64,000 nt of DNA from Actinomyces sp. (GTDB taxonomy: Bacteria > Actinomycetota > Actinomycetes > Actinomycetales > Actinomycetaceae): assembly GCA_022649165.1 (NCBI GenBank), contig JALCNR010000017.1, positions 1 through 64,000 on the forward strand, given 5' to 3'. The position numbers and the translations under genes were made by a program. Of this stretch, positions 11,270 through 18,896 are shown piece by piece. How positions within the stretch are numbered: the first letter of the stretch is position 1; the number at the start of each line of letters is the position of its first letter. Under the pieces are notes generated by a model, which was not told the DNA's origin, did not search any database, and saw only the letters and a list, made by a program, of their open reading frames with translations.

Positions 11270-11275
11270 CAGAAT
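11270..11275 (+). promoter_or_regulatory. -10-like box CAGAAT, leaderless start (DUF4032)
   Basis: CAGAAT lies six bases before the ATG at 11282, the same spacing as the TANNNT boxes elsewhere in the window. It is weaker because the first base is C. Confidence 0.4.
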
Positions 11276-11281
11276 GGACCC

Positions 11282-12616
11282 ATGCCCCAGTCGTTGGAGA
11301 TCACCGCGGCGAACGTCGATCCCGCACTGCTGGACCTTCCCTGGGAGCTGCCCCTGGAGGAGTGGCCGCGGAGCATCCTCGCGGCGCTGCCCCGCGGCCT
11401 GTCGCGCCACATCGTGCGCTTCATCAACCTGTCGGGCCGCGTCATCGCCGTGAAGGAGATCGGCGAGTCGGTCGCCCACCACGAGTACGAGATGCTGCGC
11501 GATCTCTCGCGCCTGGACGCCCCCTCCGTCCTGCCCACGGCCGTCATCACGGGACGGCGCGACTCCTCCGGCGAGGAACTCGCCGCCGCGCTGGTCACCG
11601 AGCATCTCCAGTTCTCCCTGCCCTACCGCGCGCTGTTCAGCCAGTTCATGACGCCGGACACGGCCAAGCGCCTCCTCGACGCGCTGGCGGTGCTGCTGGT
11701 GCGCCTGCACCTGCTCGGCTTCTACTGGGGGGACGTGTCCCTGTCGAACACCCTGTTCCGCCGCGATGCGGGCGCGTTCTCCGCCTACCTGGTCGACGCG
11801 GAGACCGGGGAGCTCCATCCCTCCCTGACCGTCGGCCAGCGCACCTACGACGTGGACCTGGCCCGCACGAACATCATCGGCGAGCTCATGGACCTTCAAG
11901 CGGGCCGCTACTTCCCCGAGGACGAGGACCCCCTCGCGGTGGGCGACCGCATCCGCTCCCGGTATGAGGACCTGTGGCGCGAGCTGACGGCCCCGGAGTC
12001 CATCGAGGCGGACCAGCGCTGGCGGGTCGCGGCGCGCATCGAGCGCCTCAACGAGCTGGGCTTCAACGTCGGGGAGCTCCAGATGGTCTCCGACCTGGAC
12101 GGCACTCGCCTCACCATCCAGCCGAAGGTCGTCGACTCCGGGCACTACCACCGCCAGATCATGCGTCTGACCGGCATGGACGTCGGCGAGAAGCAGGCTC
12201 AGCGCATGCTCAACGACCTGGAGACCTACCGCACGATGACGGGCCGGGCCGATCAGCCGATCGAGATCGTGGCGCACGAGTGGATGCGCGATGTCTTCGA
12301 ACCCGTCATCGAGGCCGTGCCGCCGTCCCTGGCCCGCAAGCTCGAACCCGCGCAGATCTTCCACGAGTTCCTCGAGCACCGCTGGTTCCTCGCCCAGAAG
12401 GCCGGCCGCGACCTGCCCCTGGACGAGGTCATCGACTCCTACGTCCGCAACGTCCTGCCCGCCAAACGCGACGAGGCCGTCCTGCTGGACCCGGGCCCGC
12501 AGGACACCTCGGAGATGTCCGCCATCGACGCGGGCGACCCGAAGGCCCCCCGCCCGGGATCCTCCTCCCTGTGGGGAGACGCCGCACACACCGAAGGAGC
12601 ATCCGCCAATGCCTGA
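11282..12616 (+). CDS. DUF4032 domain protein
   Basis: The 444-residue protein matches the actinobacterial DUF4032 family (with LPS-kinase-like features). The characteristic start region is DLPWELPLEEWPRSILAALP followed by GLSRHIVRFINLSGRVIAVK. The segment RLHLLGFYWGDVSLSNTLF looks like a kinase-type catalytic loop with an aspartate and an asparagine, and VDAETGE could supply a second Asp. A phosphotransferase fold is therefore likely, with unknown substrate. The gene overlaps the next one (glycerophosphodiesterase) by 8 bases, so they are co-transcribed. Confidence 0.8.
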   Translation: MPQSLEITAANVDPALLDLPWELPLEEWPRSILAALPRGLSRHIVRFINLSGRVIAVKEIGESVAHHEYEMLRDLSRLDAPSVLPTAVITGRRDSSGEELAAALVTEHLQFSLPYRALFSQFMTPDTAKRLLDALAVLLVRLHLLGFYWGDVSLSNTLFRRDAGAFSAYLVDAETGELHPSLTVGQRTYDVDLARTNIIGELMDLQAGRYFPEDEDPLAVGDRIRSRYEDLWRELTAPESIEADQRWRVAARIERLNELGFNVGELQMVSDLDGTRLTIQPKVVDSGHYHRQIMRLTGMDVGEKQAQRMLNDLETYRTMTGRADQPIEIVAHEWMRDVFEPVIEAVPPSLARKLEPAQIFHEFLEHRWFLAQKAGRDLPLDEVIDSYVRNVLPAKRDEAVLLDPGPQDTSEMSAIDAGDPKAPRPGSSSLWGDAAHTEGASANA

Positions 12617-13364
12617 GTTCCCCCGCGTCTACGCCCACCGCGGCGCCTCGTCCCTGGCCCCCGAGAACACGATGGCGGCCTTCGTCAAGGCGATGGAGGT
12701 GGGCGCCCGATGGTTCGAGTTCGATGTCGACATCATGGGCGACGGCACGCTGCTGGTCATCCACGACCAGACGCTCGACCGTACGACGAACGGCTCGGGG
12801 CCCTACTACGACCTGGGGTTCTCCGACCTGCGCCGCCTGGACGCGGGAGCGTGGTTCTCCCCCGCCTACCGCTTCGAGCGCATCCCGGAGCTGGCCGACG
12901 TCATCGAGTTCCTCAACCGCTACCCGCAGATGGGGGCGAACCTGGAGATCAAGCCGTGCCGTGGCGGGCGCGACCTCCGGGACCGGCTCGTCGGCTCCGT
13001 CGCGGTCGCCGTGGACGCGCTGGAGGACCCTTCCCGGCTCCTCGTCTCCAGTTTCGACCATGACGCGCTGACCCGCTTCCACGCGGCACGCCCGGCCATC
13101 GATCTGGGGTGGCTGATGGACCGCGACGGCCGGCCCGGCCCCGATTGGCGCTCGGGGGCGTCCGAGCTGGGCTGCCGGGCCGTCCATCCTGACGACACGG
13201 GGCTCACCGAGGCCGGCGTCGCGGAGATGACGGCCGCAGGTTTCGAGGTCAACGTGTGGACCGTCGACGATCCGGACCGCGCGCGGGAACTGGCCGGCTG
13301 GGGCGTCGCCGGCGTCTTCACCAACCGTCCCCAGGACTTCCCGGCCTCCGCCCTGGCACGCTGA
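12609..13364 (+). CDS. Glycerophosphodiester phosphodiesterase
   Basis: The 251-residue enzyme hydrolyses glycerophosphodiesters to glycerol-3-phosphate and an alcohol. Key motifs are YAHRGASSLAPENTM (catalytic His-Arg and Glu-Asn), FDVDIMGDGTLLVIHD (metal ligands and second His) and NLEIKP. It is cytoplasmic, having no signal peptide. I chose the ATG at 12609, within the end of the DUF4032 gene, because GGAG lies just upstream and the HRG motif is at the expected distance. The pair forms a translationally coupled operon. It ends in a hairpin shared with the convergent gene. Confidence 0.93.
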   Translation: MPEFPRVYAHRGASSLAPENTMAAFVKAMEVGARWFEFDVDIMGDGTLLVIHDQTLDRTTNGSGPYYDLGFSDLRRLDAGAWFSPAYRFERIPELADVIEFLNRYPQMGANLEIKPCRGGRDLRDRLVGSVAVAVDALEDPSRLLVSSFDHDALTRFHAARPAIDLGWLMDRDGRPGPDWRSGASELGCRAVHPDDTGLTEAGVAEMTAAGFEVNVWTVDDPDRARELAGWGVAGVFTNRPQDFPASALAR

Positions 13365-13393
13365 CGCGGCGGGGCGAGCCCCGGTCCGTCAGC
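13360..13393. terminator. Bidirectional terminator spanning two stop codons
   Basis: GCTGACG (13360-13366) pairs with CGTCAGC (13387-13393), with an inner GGGGC/GCCCC helix. Both convergent stop codons lie within the arms. Confidence 0.6.
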
Positions 13394-14618
13394 GGTCGGC
13401 GTCCCCGCGATCGCGGCGGCGCCTCTCCGCGCGCAGTCCCAGGTACTTGGCCAGGGAGACCTCGGCGACCGAGTCGACCACCAGGAAACCGCCCAGCACG
13501 CCGCCGAGCCTCGTCCATCCGGAGCGCGGGGACTCCGCGCGGATCGCCAGGGCCAGCAGCGTGGCGCCGACCGCCGCCTCGACGGAGGCCCCGATGCGGA
13601 CGATCCAGGGCCGGTCGACGGCCGTGGCGTGATAGGCGTCCCAGATCGGGAACGAGGGCGAATCCGGCTCCTTGAGCATGATGTCGACGCTGCGGCCGAT
13701 GGCGTTGGAGATCCCGCGGGCCAGATGCATCTCCGCGCCGGGGACCTCCTCCAGCGGAGTGCGTCCGAGCAGGAAGTCCGCCGTGGCCGCGGGCAGGGCG
13801 AGCGCCTCGACGACCGCGCGCACCGCCTCCTCCCCCCCGAGCCGCGTCGAGGCGTACAGCGCGTCGGCGTTAGCGCCGGGGACCTGGGCGGCGATGGCAT
13901 CCGTCTCGCTCCGGTCGCCCACCAGGTCCGCGATGTCAGCGGGCAGGGCTTCCGCACTGCCCAGGGCCCCGGGGACCAGTACGCGCAGCATCGCCCAGTT
14001 GTGGGTGACGACATGCTCGATGTGCTCGTCGGTCACCAGGAAGGCCTGGAACTCCTCGTGGGACATCGACAGGGTGACCAGGGGGAGCTCGCCGAAGTTC
14101 CAGCCCAGGCGCTCCGGCGGCAGGACCGCCAGCAGGGCGCGCCCGCCGTCTCCGAGGGCCATGTCGGCCAGGTCCACGCCCTCCAGGGCCGCCAGCAGGG
14201 GAACCGAGGAGGCCGGCGTCCGGCCGATCTCGACGATGCGCGAGGTCCCCGCCGCGTCCAGGTCGTCCTCCTCCTCGGCCTCGGCGCGGGCGTCGTCCTC
14301 GGAGAGGGGCGACGCGCCGGCGGGCAGGTGGTCGGCCTCGGCCTCGCCCAAGCGCACGTCCGCATCGAAGGCAGCGGCCAGCGACTCCGCGAGGTCCGCG
14401 ACGGTGGGGCCGGGCACGGGCTCGCCGCCGCCCGCCGCGACCGTGGCGACGCCCTCCGCGCCGCCGGCCACGCAGATGCCCAGCAATTGCGGGGAGCGCT
14501 CAAACCACTCCAACTGCGCCAGCACGCCCCGCGACCCGAGGTCGGCGGCGACCTCCTGCGGATCGAGCTCACGCGCGACGATCATGCCCTCGATGCGCTC
14601 CCACTGGTTCGCCGTCAT
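13389..14618 (-). CDS. Uncharacterised protein with C-terminal membrane segments
   Basis: I do not recognise the family. The 409-residue protein starts at ATG 14618 after GGGAGGAC. It has a mixed alpha/beta N-terminal region and an acidic low-complexity stretch (SEDDARAEAEEEDDLDAAG, about residues 120-140). A middle region (LLAALEGVDLADMALGDG, LGWNFGELPLVTLSMS) follows. Two hydrophobic helices near the C-terminus (VEAAVGATLLALAIRA and LGGVLGGFLVVDSVAEV) precede a very basic tail. A membrane-bound cytoplasmic protein is likely. It is transcribed toward the glycerophosphodiesterase gene and lies upstream of nothing obvious; the aldolase gene behind it ends in its own terminator. Confidence 0.65.
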   Translation of the reverse strand: MTANQWERIEGMIVARELDPQEVAADLGSRGVLAQLEWFERSPQLLGICVAGGAEGVATVAAGGGEPVPGPTVADLAESLAAAFDADVRLGEAEADHLPAGASPLSEDDARAEAEEEDDLDAAGTSRIVEIGRTPASSVPLLAALEGVDLADMALGDGGRALLAVLPPERLGWNFGELPLVTLSMSHEEFQAFLVTDEHIEHVVTHNWAMLRVLVPGALGSAEALPADIADLVGDRSETDAIAAQVPGANADALYASTRLGGEEAVRAVVEALALPAATADFLLGRTPLEEVPGAEMHLARGISNAIGRSVDIMLKEPDSPSFPIWDAYHATAVDRPWIVRIGASVEAAVGATLLALAIRAESPRSGWTRLGGVLGGFLVVDSVAEVSLAKYLGLRAERRRRDRGDADR

Positions 14619-14706
14619 GACTGTCCTCCCAAGTCGTTGTGCCCCTCCCATCATGCCCGCATCGGCCGCGTCCTGTCCTGGGACCCGCGGATGCGCACAG
14701 ACGTGC

Positions 14707-14746
14707 GATGGGTCCGCCGCGGGGCGATCCCCGCGGCGGACCCATC
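14707..14746 (-). terminator. Terminator hairpin after aldolase
   Basis: A perfect 18-bp stem with a CGAT loop begins 62 bases beyond the fbaA stop codon. This is the strongest hairpin in the window. Confidence 0.8.
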
Positions 14747-14807
14747 CGTCGTCCCCCTCTGCCCGGGTCGATCCGGGCGGGCGGCGATCAGCTTCGCCGC
14801 ATCCGGC

Positions 14808-15833
14808 TCACTTGATCTTCGTGCCGACGGCGCCCAGGCGCTCGGCGGCCTCGACAACGCGGGCGGCCATGCCGGTCTCGGCGGCCTTGCCCCAGGCGCG
14901 CGGGTCGTACTGCTTCTTGACGCCCACCTCGCCGTCGACCTTGAGGACGCCGTCATAGTTCTTGAACATCCAGTCGGCCACCGGGCGGGTGAACGCGTAC
15001 TGGGTGTCGGTGTCGACGTTCATCTTGATGACGCCGTTGGCGACGGCCGTGGCGATCTCCGTGTCGGTCGAGCCCGATCCGCCGTGCATGACCAGGTCGA
15101 AGGGACGATGGTCGAGCTTGTAGTGGGCCTGCACCTCCTCCTGGATGGTGCCGAGGATCTCCGGGCGCAGCTTGACGAATCCCGGCTTGTAGGCGCCGTG
15201 CACGTTGCCGAAGGTCAGCGCCGTGATGTAGCGGCCCTTCTCGCCCAGGCCCAGGGCCTCGACCGTCTTGATGGCGTCGGCGGTGGTGGTGTAGAGCTTG
15301 TCGTTGATCTCGCCGGTGACGCCGTCCTCCTCGCCGCCGACGGCGCCGATCTCGACCTCGAGGACCGTGTGGGACCGGACGGCCAGGTCCAGCAGGCGCT
15401 GGGCGATCTCGAGATTCTCATCCAGCGGGATCGCGGAGCCGTCGAACATGTGGGACTGGTACCACGGCAGGCGCCCGGCCTTGACCTCCTCGACCTCCAG
15501 GCCCATGAGCTGCTCGGTCCAGGACTCGAGATTCTGCTTCGCGCAGTGATCGGTGTGCAGGGCGACGGTCACGGGGTAGTTCTTGGCCACCTCGCGGGCG
15601 TAGGCCACCATGGCCAGCGAGCCCGCGATCCGGTCCTTCACCGAGGAGCCCGACCAGTACTCGGCGCCGCCGACCGACACCTGGATGATGCCGTCGGACT
15701 CGGCGTCCGCGAAGCCCCGGAGGGCCGCGGTCAGGGTCTGCGAAGAGGTCACGTTGATCGCGGGGTAGGCGAATCCGCCGTCCCGGGCGCGATCGAGCAT
15801 CTCGTTGTAGACCTCAGGGGTTGCGATGGGCAC
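14808..15833 (-). CDS. fbaA: Class II fructose-bisphosphate aldolase
   Basis: The 341-residue zinc aldolase interconverts fructose-1,6-bisphosphate with DHAP and glyceraldehyde-3-phosphate. It opens MPIATPEVYNEMLDRARDGG and has FAYPAINVTSSQT, the metal/catalytic segment ALHTDHCAK, GGSGSTDTEI for phosphate binding and KMNVDTDTQYAFTRP. Length and motifs match the class IIA type found in actinobacteria. The start is GTG at 15833, with AGGAGG five bases upstream. Monocistronic, followed by a strong terminator. Confidence 0.96.
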   Translation of the reverse strand: MPIATPEVYNEMLDRARDGGFAYPAINVTSSQTLTAALRGFADAESDGIIQVSVGGAEYWSGSSVKDRIAGSLAMVAYAREVAKNYPVTVALHTDHCAKQNLESWTEQLMGLEVEEVKAGRLPWYQSHMFDGSAIPLDENLEIAQRLLDLAVRSHTVLEVEIGAVGGEEDGVTGEINDKLYTTTADAIKTVEALGLGEKGRYITALTFGNVHGAYKPGFVKLRPEILGTIQEEVQAHYKLDHRPFDLVMHGGSGSTDTEIATAVANGVIKMNVDTDTQYAFTRPVADWMFKNYDGVLKVDGEVGVKKQYDPRAWGKAAETGMAARVVEAAERLGAVGTKIK

Positions 15834-15970
15834 AGGAGCCTCCTAGACGAGTGGATAGTGTCCGCATCCGATTCTCCCACACCGCGGGCGCCGTCCAGAA
15901 GCGAACTTGGTCCCAGGTCGGCGGCCCGCCGGCCCCGTCCCAGCCGTCGCGCCCGCCGACGCGCGCCCGG

Positions 15971-16645
15971 TCACCGGGCGCGCGTCGTCCACGCCCACAT
16001 CGCGATGGCCGCGGCATGCCCGACGTTCATCGAGCGCGTCGAACCGCGCTGGGTGATGTGGAGGATCCGCGCGCACTCCCGCCGCATCTGAGGGCTCAGC
16101 CCGCCTGACTCCTCGCCGAAGACCAGGCACGCCCGTGACGGCAGCTGCGCCTCCTCCAGGGGCAGCGAACCCTCGACGTTGTCGATGCCGATCAGCTCCA
16201 GACCGCGCGCCCGGCACTCCTGCGCCAGGCCGCCCGCGTCCTCCAGGTGGTCGACCGGCAGGTACCGGTCCGTCACCATCGCCCCGCGGCGGTTCCACCG
16301 GCGCCGGCCCACGATGTGGACGCGTGAGACGCCCAGGGCGTTCGCGGTGCGCACGATCGACCCGATGTTGAAGTCGTGCCCCAGGTTCTCCACGGCGACC
16401 TCGAGGCCGAGCGCCCGCCGCGCGACGTCGGAGCGGATCGCGTCCATCGTCCAGTACCGGTAGCGGTCCTCCACGTTGCGGTGGTCGCCGTGCTCGAGCA
16501 GGTCCGGATCCAGCCGCGGATCGTCGGGCCAGCCGGGCCGGCCCCCCGGCCACGGCCCCACGCCCGCCCCGCCCCGGGCGCGAGGGGGGCCGTCCTCGTC
16601 CATCGAGGGCATCGGCGAGGGCGCCTCCCCCGAGCATGCGGTCAC
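15971..16645 (-). CDS. SpoU/TrmH-family RNA 2'-O-methyltransferase
   Basis: This is a SPOUT-class methyltransferase of 224 residues using S-adenosylmethionine. The SpoU motifs are present: motif 1 NLGHDFNIGSIVRTANALG, motif 2 RACLVFGEESGGLS, and motif 3 ITQRGSTRSMNVGHAAAIAM, which form the knotted SAM site. An 80-residue, partly low-complexity N-terminal region precedes the catalytic domain. Whether it acts on rRNA or tRNA cannot be told. The start is GTG at 16645, six bases after TAGGGT. It is divergent from the HAD phosphatase gene. Confidence 0.88.
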   Translation of the reverse strand: MTACSGEAPSPMPSMDEDGPPRARGGAGVGPWPGGRPGWPDDPRLDPDLLEHGDHRNVEDRYRYWTMDAIRSDVARRALGLEVAVENLGHDFNIGSIVRTANALGVSRVHIVGRRRWNRRGAMVTDRYLPVDHLEDAGGLAQECRARGLELIGIDNVEGSLPLEEAQLPSRACLVFGEESGGLSPQMRRECARILHITQRGSTRSMNVGHAAAIAMWAWTTRAR

Positions 16646-16651
16646 GCGGCC

Positions 16652-16657
16652 ACCCTA
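16652..16657 (-). promoter_or_regulatory. -10 box TAGGGT, leaderless start (SpoU gene)
   Basis: TAGGGT lies six bases before the GTG at 16645. Confidence 0.55.
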
Positions 16658-16706
16658 CCCGCCGCACGTGCGAGCGGATCGGGCGCCCCCTCCACGCCGC
16701 GGCGTC

Positions 16707-16712
16707 TAGATT
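16707..16712 (+). promoter_or_regulatory. -10 box TAGATT before the HAD gene
   Basis: TAGATT lies six bases before the ATG at 16719. The six bases are GGAGGC, so the site could act as leaderless promoter or, with another promoter, as a ribosome site. Confidence 0.5.
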
Positions 16713-16718
16713 GGAGGC

Positions 16719-17540
16719 ATGACGAACACAGCAGCACCGATCCCCCTGGACCAGATGCCACCGGTCACGGCGTGGCTGTCGGACATGGACGGCGTCCTCG
16801 TCAAGGAGAACCGCGCCCTGCCCGGCGCCCAAGACTTCTTGGACGCGCTGGAGCAGCACGGCATGCCCTTCCTCGTCCTGACGAACAACTCGATCTTCAC
16901 CAACCGGGACCTCTCGGCGCGCCTGGCCAACTCGGGGCTCACCGTGCCCGAGGACCGGATCTGGACCTCGGCGAACGCGACGGCCGCTTTCCTCACCCAG
17001 CAGTCGCCGAACTCGACGGCCTATGTCATCGGCGAGGCCGGGCTCACCACAGCCCTGCACGGCGCGGGCTATGTCATGACGGATATGGACCCCGAGTTCG
17101 TCGTCTTGGGCGAGACCCGCAACTACGACTTCAACGCGCTGACCCGGGCGATCCGCCTGATCGAGGGCGGCGCCAAGTTCATCGCGACGAACCCGGACGT
17201 CACCGGCCCCTCCGACCAGGGAACGATGCCGGCCACCGGGGCGATCGCCGCCATGATCAAGGCCGCGACCGGACACACCCCCTACTTCGTGGGCAAGCCG
17301 AACCCGGTGATGATCCGCGCCGGGCTCAACCGCATCGGCGTCCACTCCGAGGACGCCGCCATGGTCGGCGACCGCATGGACACCGACATCCAGGCCGGGG
17401 TGGAGGCGGGGCTGCGCACGCATCTGGTGCTCTCCGGATCCACCCGCCGCGAGCAGGTCGCGGACTACCCTTTCCGCCCCTTCGGCATCCACGCCGGCAT
17501 CGGCGACCTCATCCCCCTGGTCGAGGCCTCGCGAGGCTGA
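16719..17540 (+). CDS. NagD-like HAD-IIA phosphatase
   Basis: The 273-residue cytoplasmic hydrolase belongs to HAD subfamily IIA. Motif I is WLSDMDGVLVKEN (nucleophile Asp and general acid Asp), motif II is LVLTNNSIF, Lys of motif III is in YFVGKPNPVMI, and motif IV is MVGDRMDTDIQAG. A C2-type cap lies between motifs II and III. Relatives dephosphorylate sugar phosphates or nucleotides; the substrate is not predictable. It faces the convergent lacI-type gene. Confidence 0.9.
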   Translation: MTNTAAPIPLDQMPPVTAWLSDMDGVLVKENRALPGAQDFLDALEQHGMPFLVLTNNSIFTNRDLSARLANSGLTVPEDRIWTSANATAAFLTQQSPNSTAYVIGEAGLTTALHGAGYVMTDMDPEFVVLGETRNYDFNALTRAIRLIEGGAKFIATNPDVTGPSDQGTMPATGAIAAMIKAATGHTPYFVGKPNPVMIRAGLNRIGVHSEDAAMVGDRMDTDIQAGVEAGLRTHLVLSGSTRREQVADYPFRPFGIHAGIGDLIPLVEASRG

Positions 17541-17592
17541 GGACCGCGGGCCCCGCCCCGTCGCGGAGACGGGATCCCCGCGCCCGGGAGGG

Positions 17593-18735
17593 TCAACGCG
17601 TCGGCGGGGGAGGGAGTTCGCCCGAGCCCCGCGCGATGACGCGGACGGGCAGGACCAGCGACACCGGCGCCCGGTCGGGATCGCCCAGGCGCCCCAGGAC
17701 CAGGTCCACGGCCCGCCGGCCCATCTCCCCGGGCTCGTGGGCGATGACGGTGAGGCCCAGGACCTCCGCCCACTCGACGTCGTCGAATCCGACGATCGCC
17801 GGGCGGCTGGCGGGCTGCGGGAACCTGCTGACCAGCTCCTGGAGCACCGCCAGGGACGAGCGGTTGTTGCCCGCGACGAACGCCGAGGGCGCCCGCGCCC
17901 CGGAGAGGAGGTCCTGGACCGCCTCGCGCGCGCCGGGCACGTCGTGCGCGCCGGTGCGCACCAGGTCCCGCCACGGGCCCGCCTCCGACCAGTCCATCGC
18001 GCGGGCGAATCCCTCGAAGCGCTCGCGCTGGGTGGGCAGCCAGTCATAGTCCCCGATGTAGGCGATGTCGCGGTGACCCAGGGCGAGCAGGTGCTCCGCC
18101 GCCAGTTGCCCTCCCCGCACGTTGTCCAGCACCACGGAATCCGCCTCCACCCCGCGGGCGGGACGGTCGACGAAGACCACGGGCATCCCGGTGCGCTGGA
18201 GCTCCCCGTAGCCGGCGTGGTCGGACATGGAGGACACGACGATCAGCGCGCGGCAGCGCTGGTCGGACAGGCTCCGGGCGAGTTCCCACTCGGTCTCGGG
18301 CGACTCCCCGGAGCTTGAGAGGTTGAGGCGCAGGTGGTGGACGCGCGTGCTCTCCTCGATCTCCTGGGCGAGCGCCGCGTAGAAGGGGTTGGTGAGGTCC
18401 CCGGTGATGAGCCCGAGGTAGTCGGCCCGGCGCCCGCTGGCCAGGAGGCTCGCCGCCGTGTTGCGCTGGTAGCCCAGCGACCGGGCGGCGGATAGGACGC
18501 GTTCGCGGGTGGCCGAGGCGACATGGGGTTCCCCGCCCAGGACGCGCGAAGCCGTCTTCAGGCTGACATCCGATGCCCGCGCGACCTGGGCCAGGGTGAC
18601 CCTCCGTGCGAGCGGGAGCGCGGCCTGCGGCGCCGCAGGCGAGGGCGTCCCCGCCGCGCGGGCTCCGCCGGGCGCGGCCGGCTGGGGCGAGTGGGCCGCC
18701 GGACGGCCGCTTCCCGAGGTGTGCATGGCTTCCAT
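17593..18735 (-). CDS. LacI-family transcriptional regulator
   Basis: The 380-residue regulator has an unusual 45-residue Ala/Pro-rich N-terminal extension. The LacI helix-turn-helix follows (VTLAQVARASDVSLKTASRVL, hinge region ARSLGYQRNTAASLLASG). The periplasmic-binding-protein-like sensor domain (DYLGLITGDLTNPFYAAL onward) binds a sugar effector. The start is uncertain: ATG 18735 and ATG 18726 both lack a clear ribosome site. It is divergent from the GH92 mannosidase gene with a LacI-type palindrome in the shared region. It therefore probably represses the mannosidase and itself until a mannoside is present. Confidence 0.9.
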   Translation of the reverse strand: MEAMHTSGSGRPAAHSPQPAAPGGARAAGTPSPAAPQAALPLARRVTLAQVARASDVSLKTASRVLGGEPHVASATRERVLSAARSLGYQRNTAASLLASGRRADYLGLITGDLTNPFYAALAQEIEESTRVHHLRLNLSSSGESPETEWELARSLSDQRCRALIVVSSMSDHAGYGELQRTGMPVVFVDRPARGVEADSVVLDNVRGGQLAAEHLLALGHRDIAYIGDYDWLPTQRERFEGFARAMDWSEAGPWRDLVRTGAHDVPGAREAVQDLLSGARAPSAFVAGNNRSSLAVLQELVSRFPQPASRPAIVGFDDVEWAEVLGLTVIAHEPGEMGRRAVDLVLGRLGDPDRAPVSLVLPVRVIARGSGELPPPPTR

Positions 18736-18753
18736 TGTCCGTGAATGAACGGG

Positions 18754-18782
18754 TTCTGCGAAGTCCGATCGGATGCTAGGCT
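18754..18782 (+). promoter_or_regulatory. Putative promoter of the GH92 gene
   Basis: TTCTGC, 17 bases, TAGGCT. The -35 is weak, but the LacI-type operator begins 12 bp after the -10, a position that would block transcription. Confidence 0.4.
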
Positions 18783-18794
18783 CGTCACCGTCTG

Positions 18795-18808
18795 TGACAG
18801 CGATGTCA
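18795..18808. promoter_or_regulatory. LacI-type operator TGACAGCGATGTCA
   Basis: A 14-bp palindrome with one mismatched pair and a central CG, the usual shape of LacI-family operators. It lies between the lacI-type gene and the GH92 gene. Confidence 0.6.
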
Positions 18809-18826
18809 TCACGGGAATCCCCGTGA
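18809..18826. repeat. Inverted repeat in the GH92 leader
   Basis: TCACGGG-AATC-CCCGTGA, a perfect 7-bp inverted repeat directly after the LacI-type operator. It could be a second protein site or a hairpin in the mRNA leader. Confidence 0.5.
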
Positions 18827-18896
18827 CCGATCCGCAGACGATCCCGACACCACGTGTGCGCATCAACGATGACGACAGCGAAGGAGACACACGTCC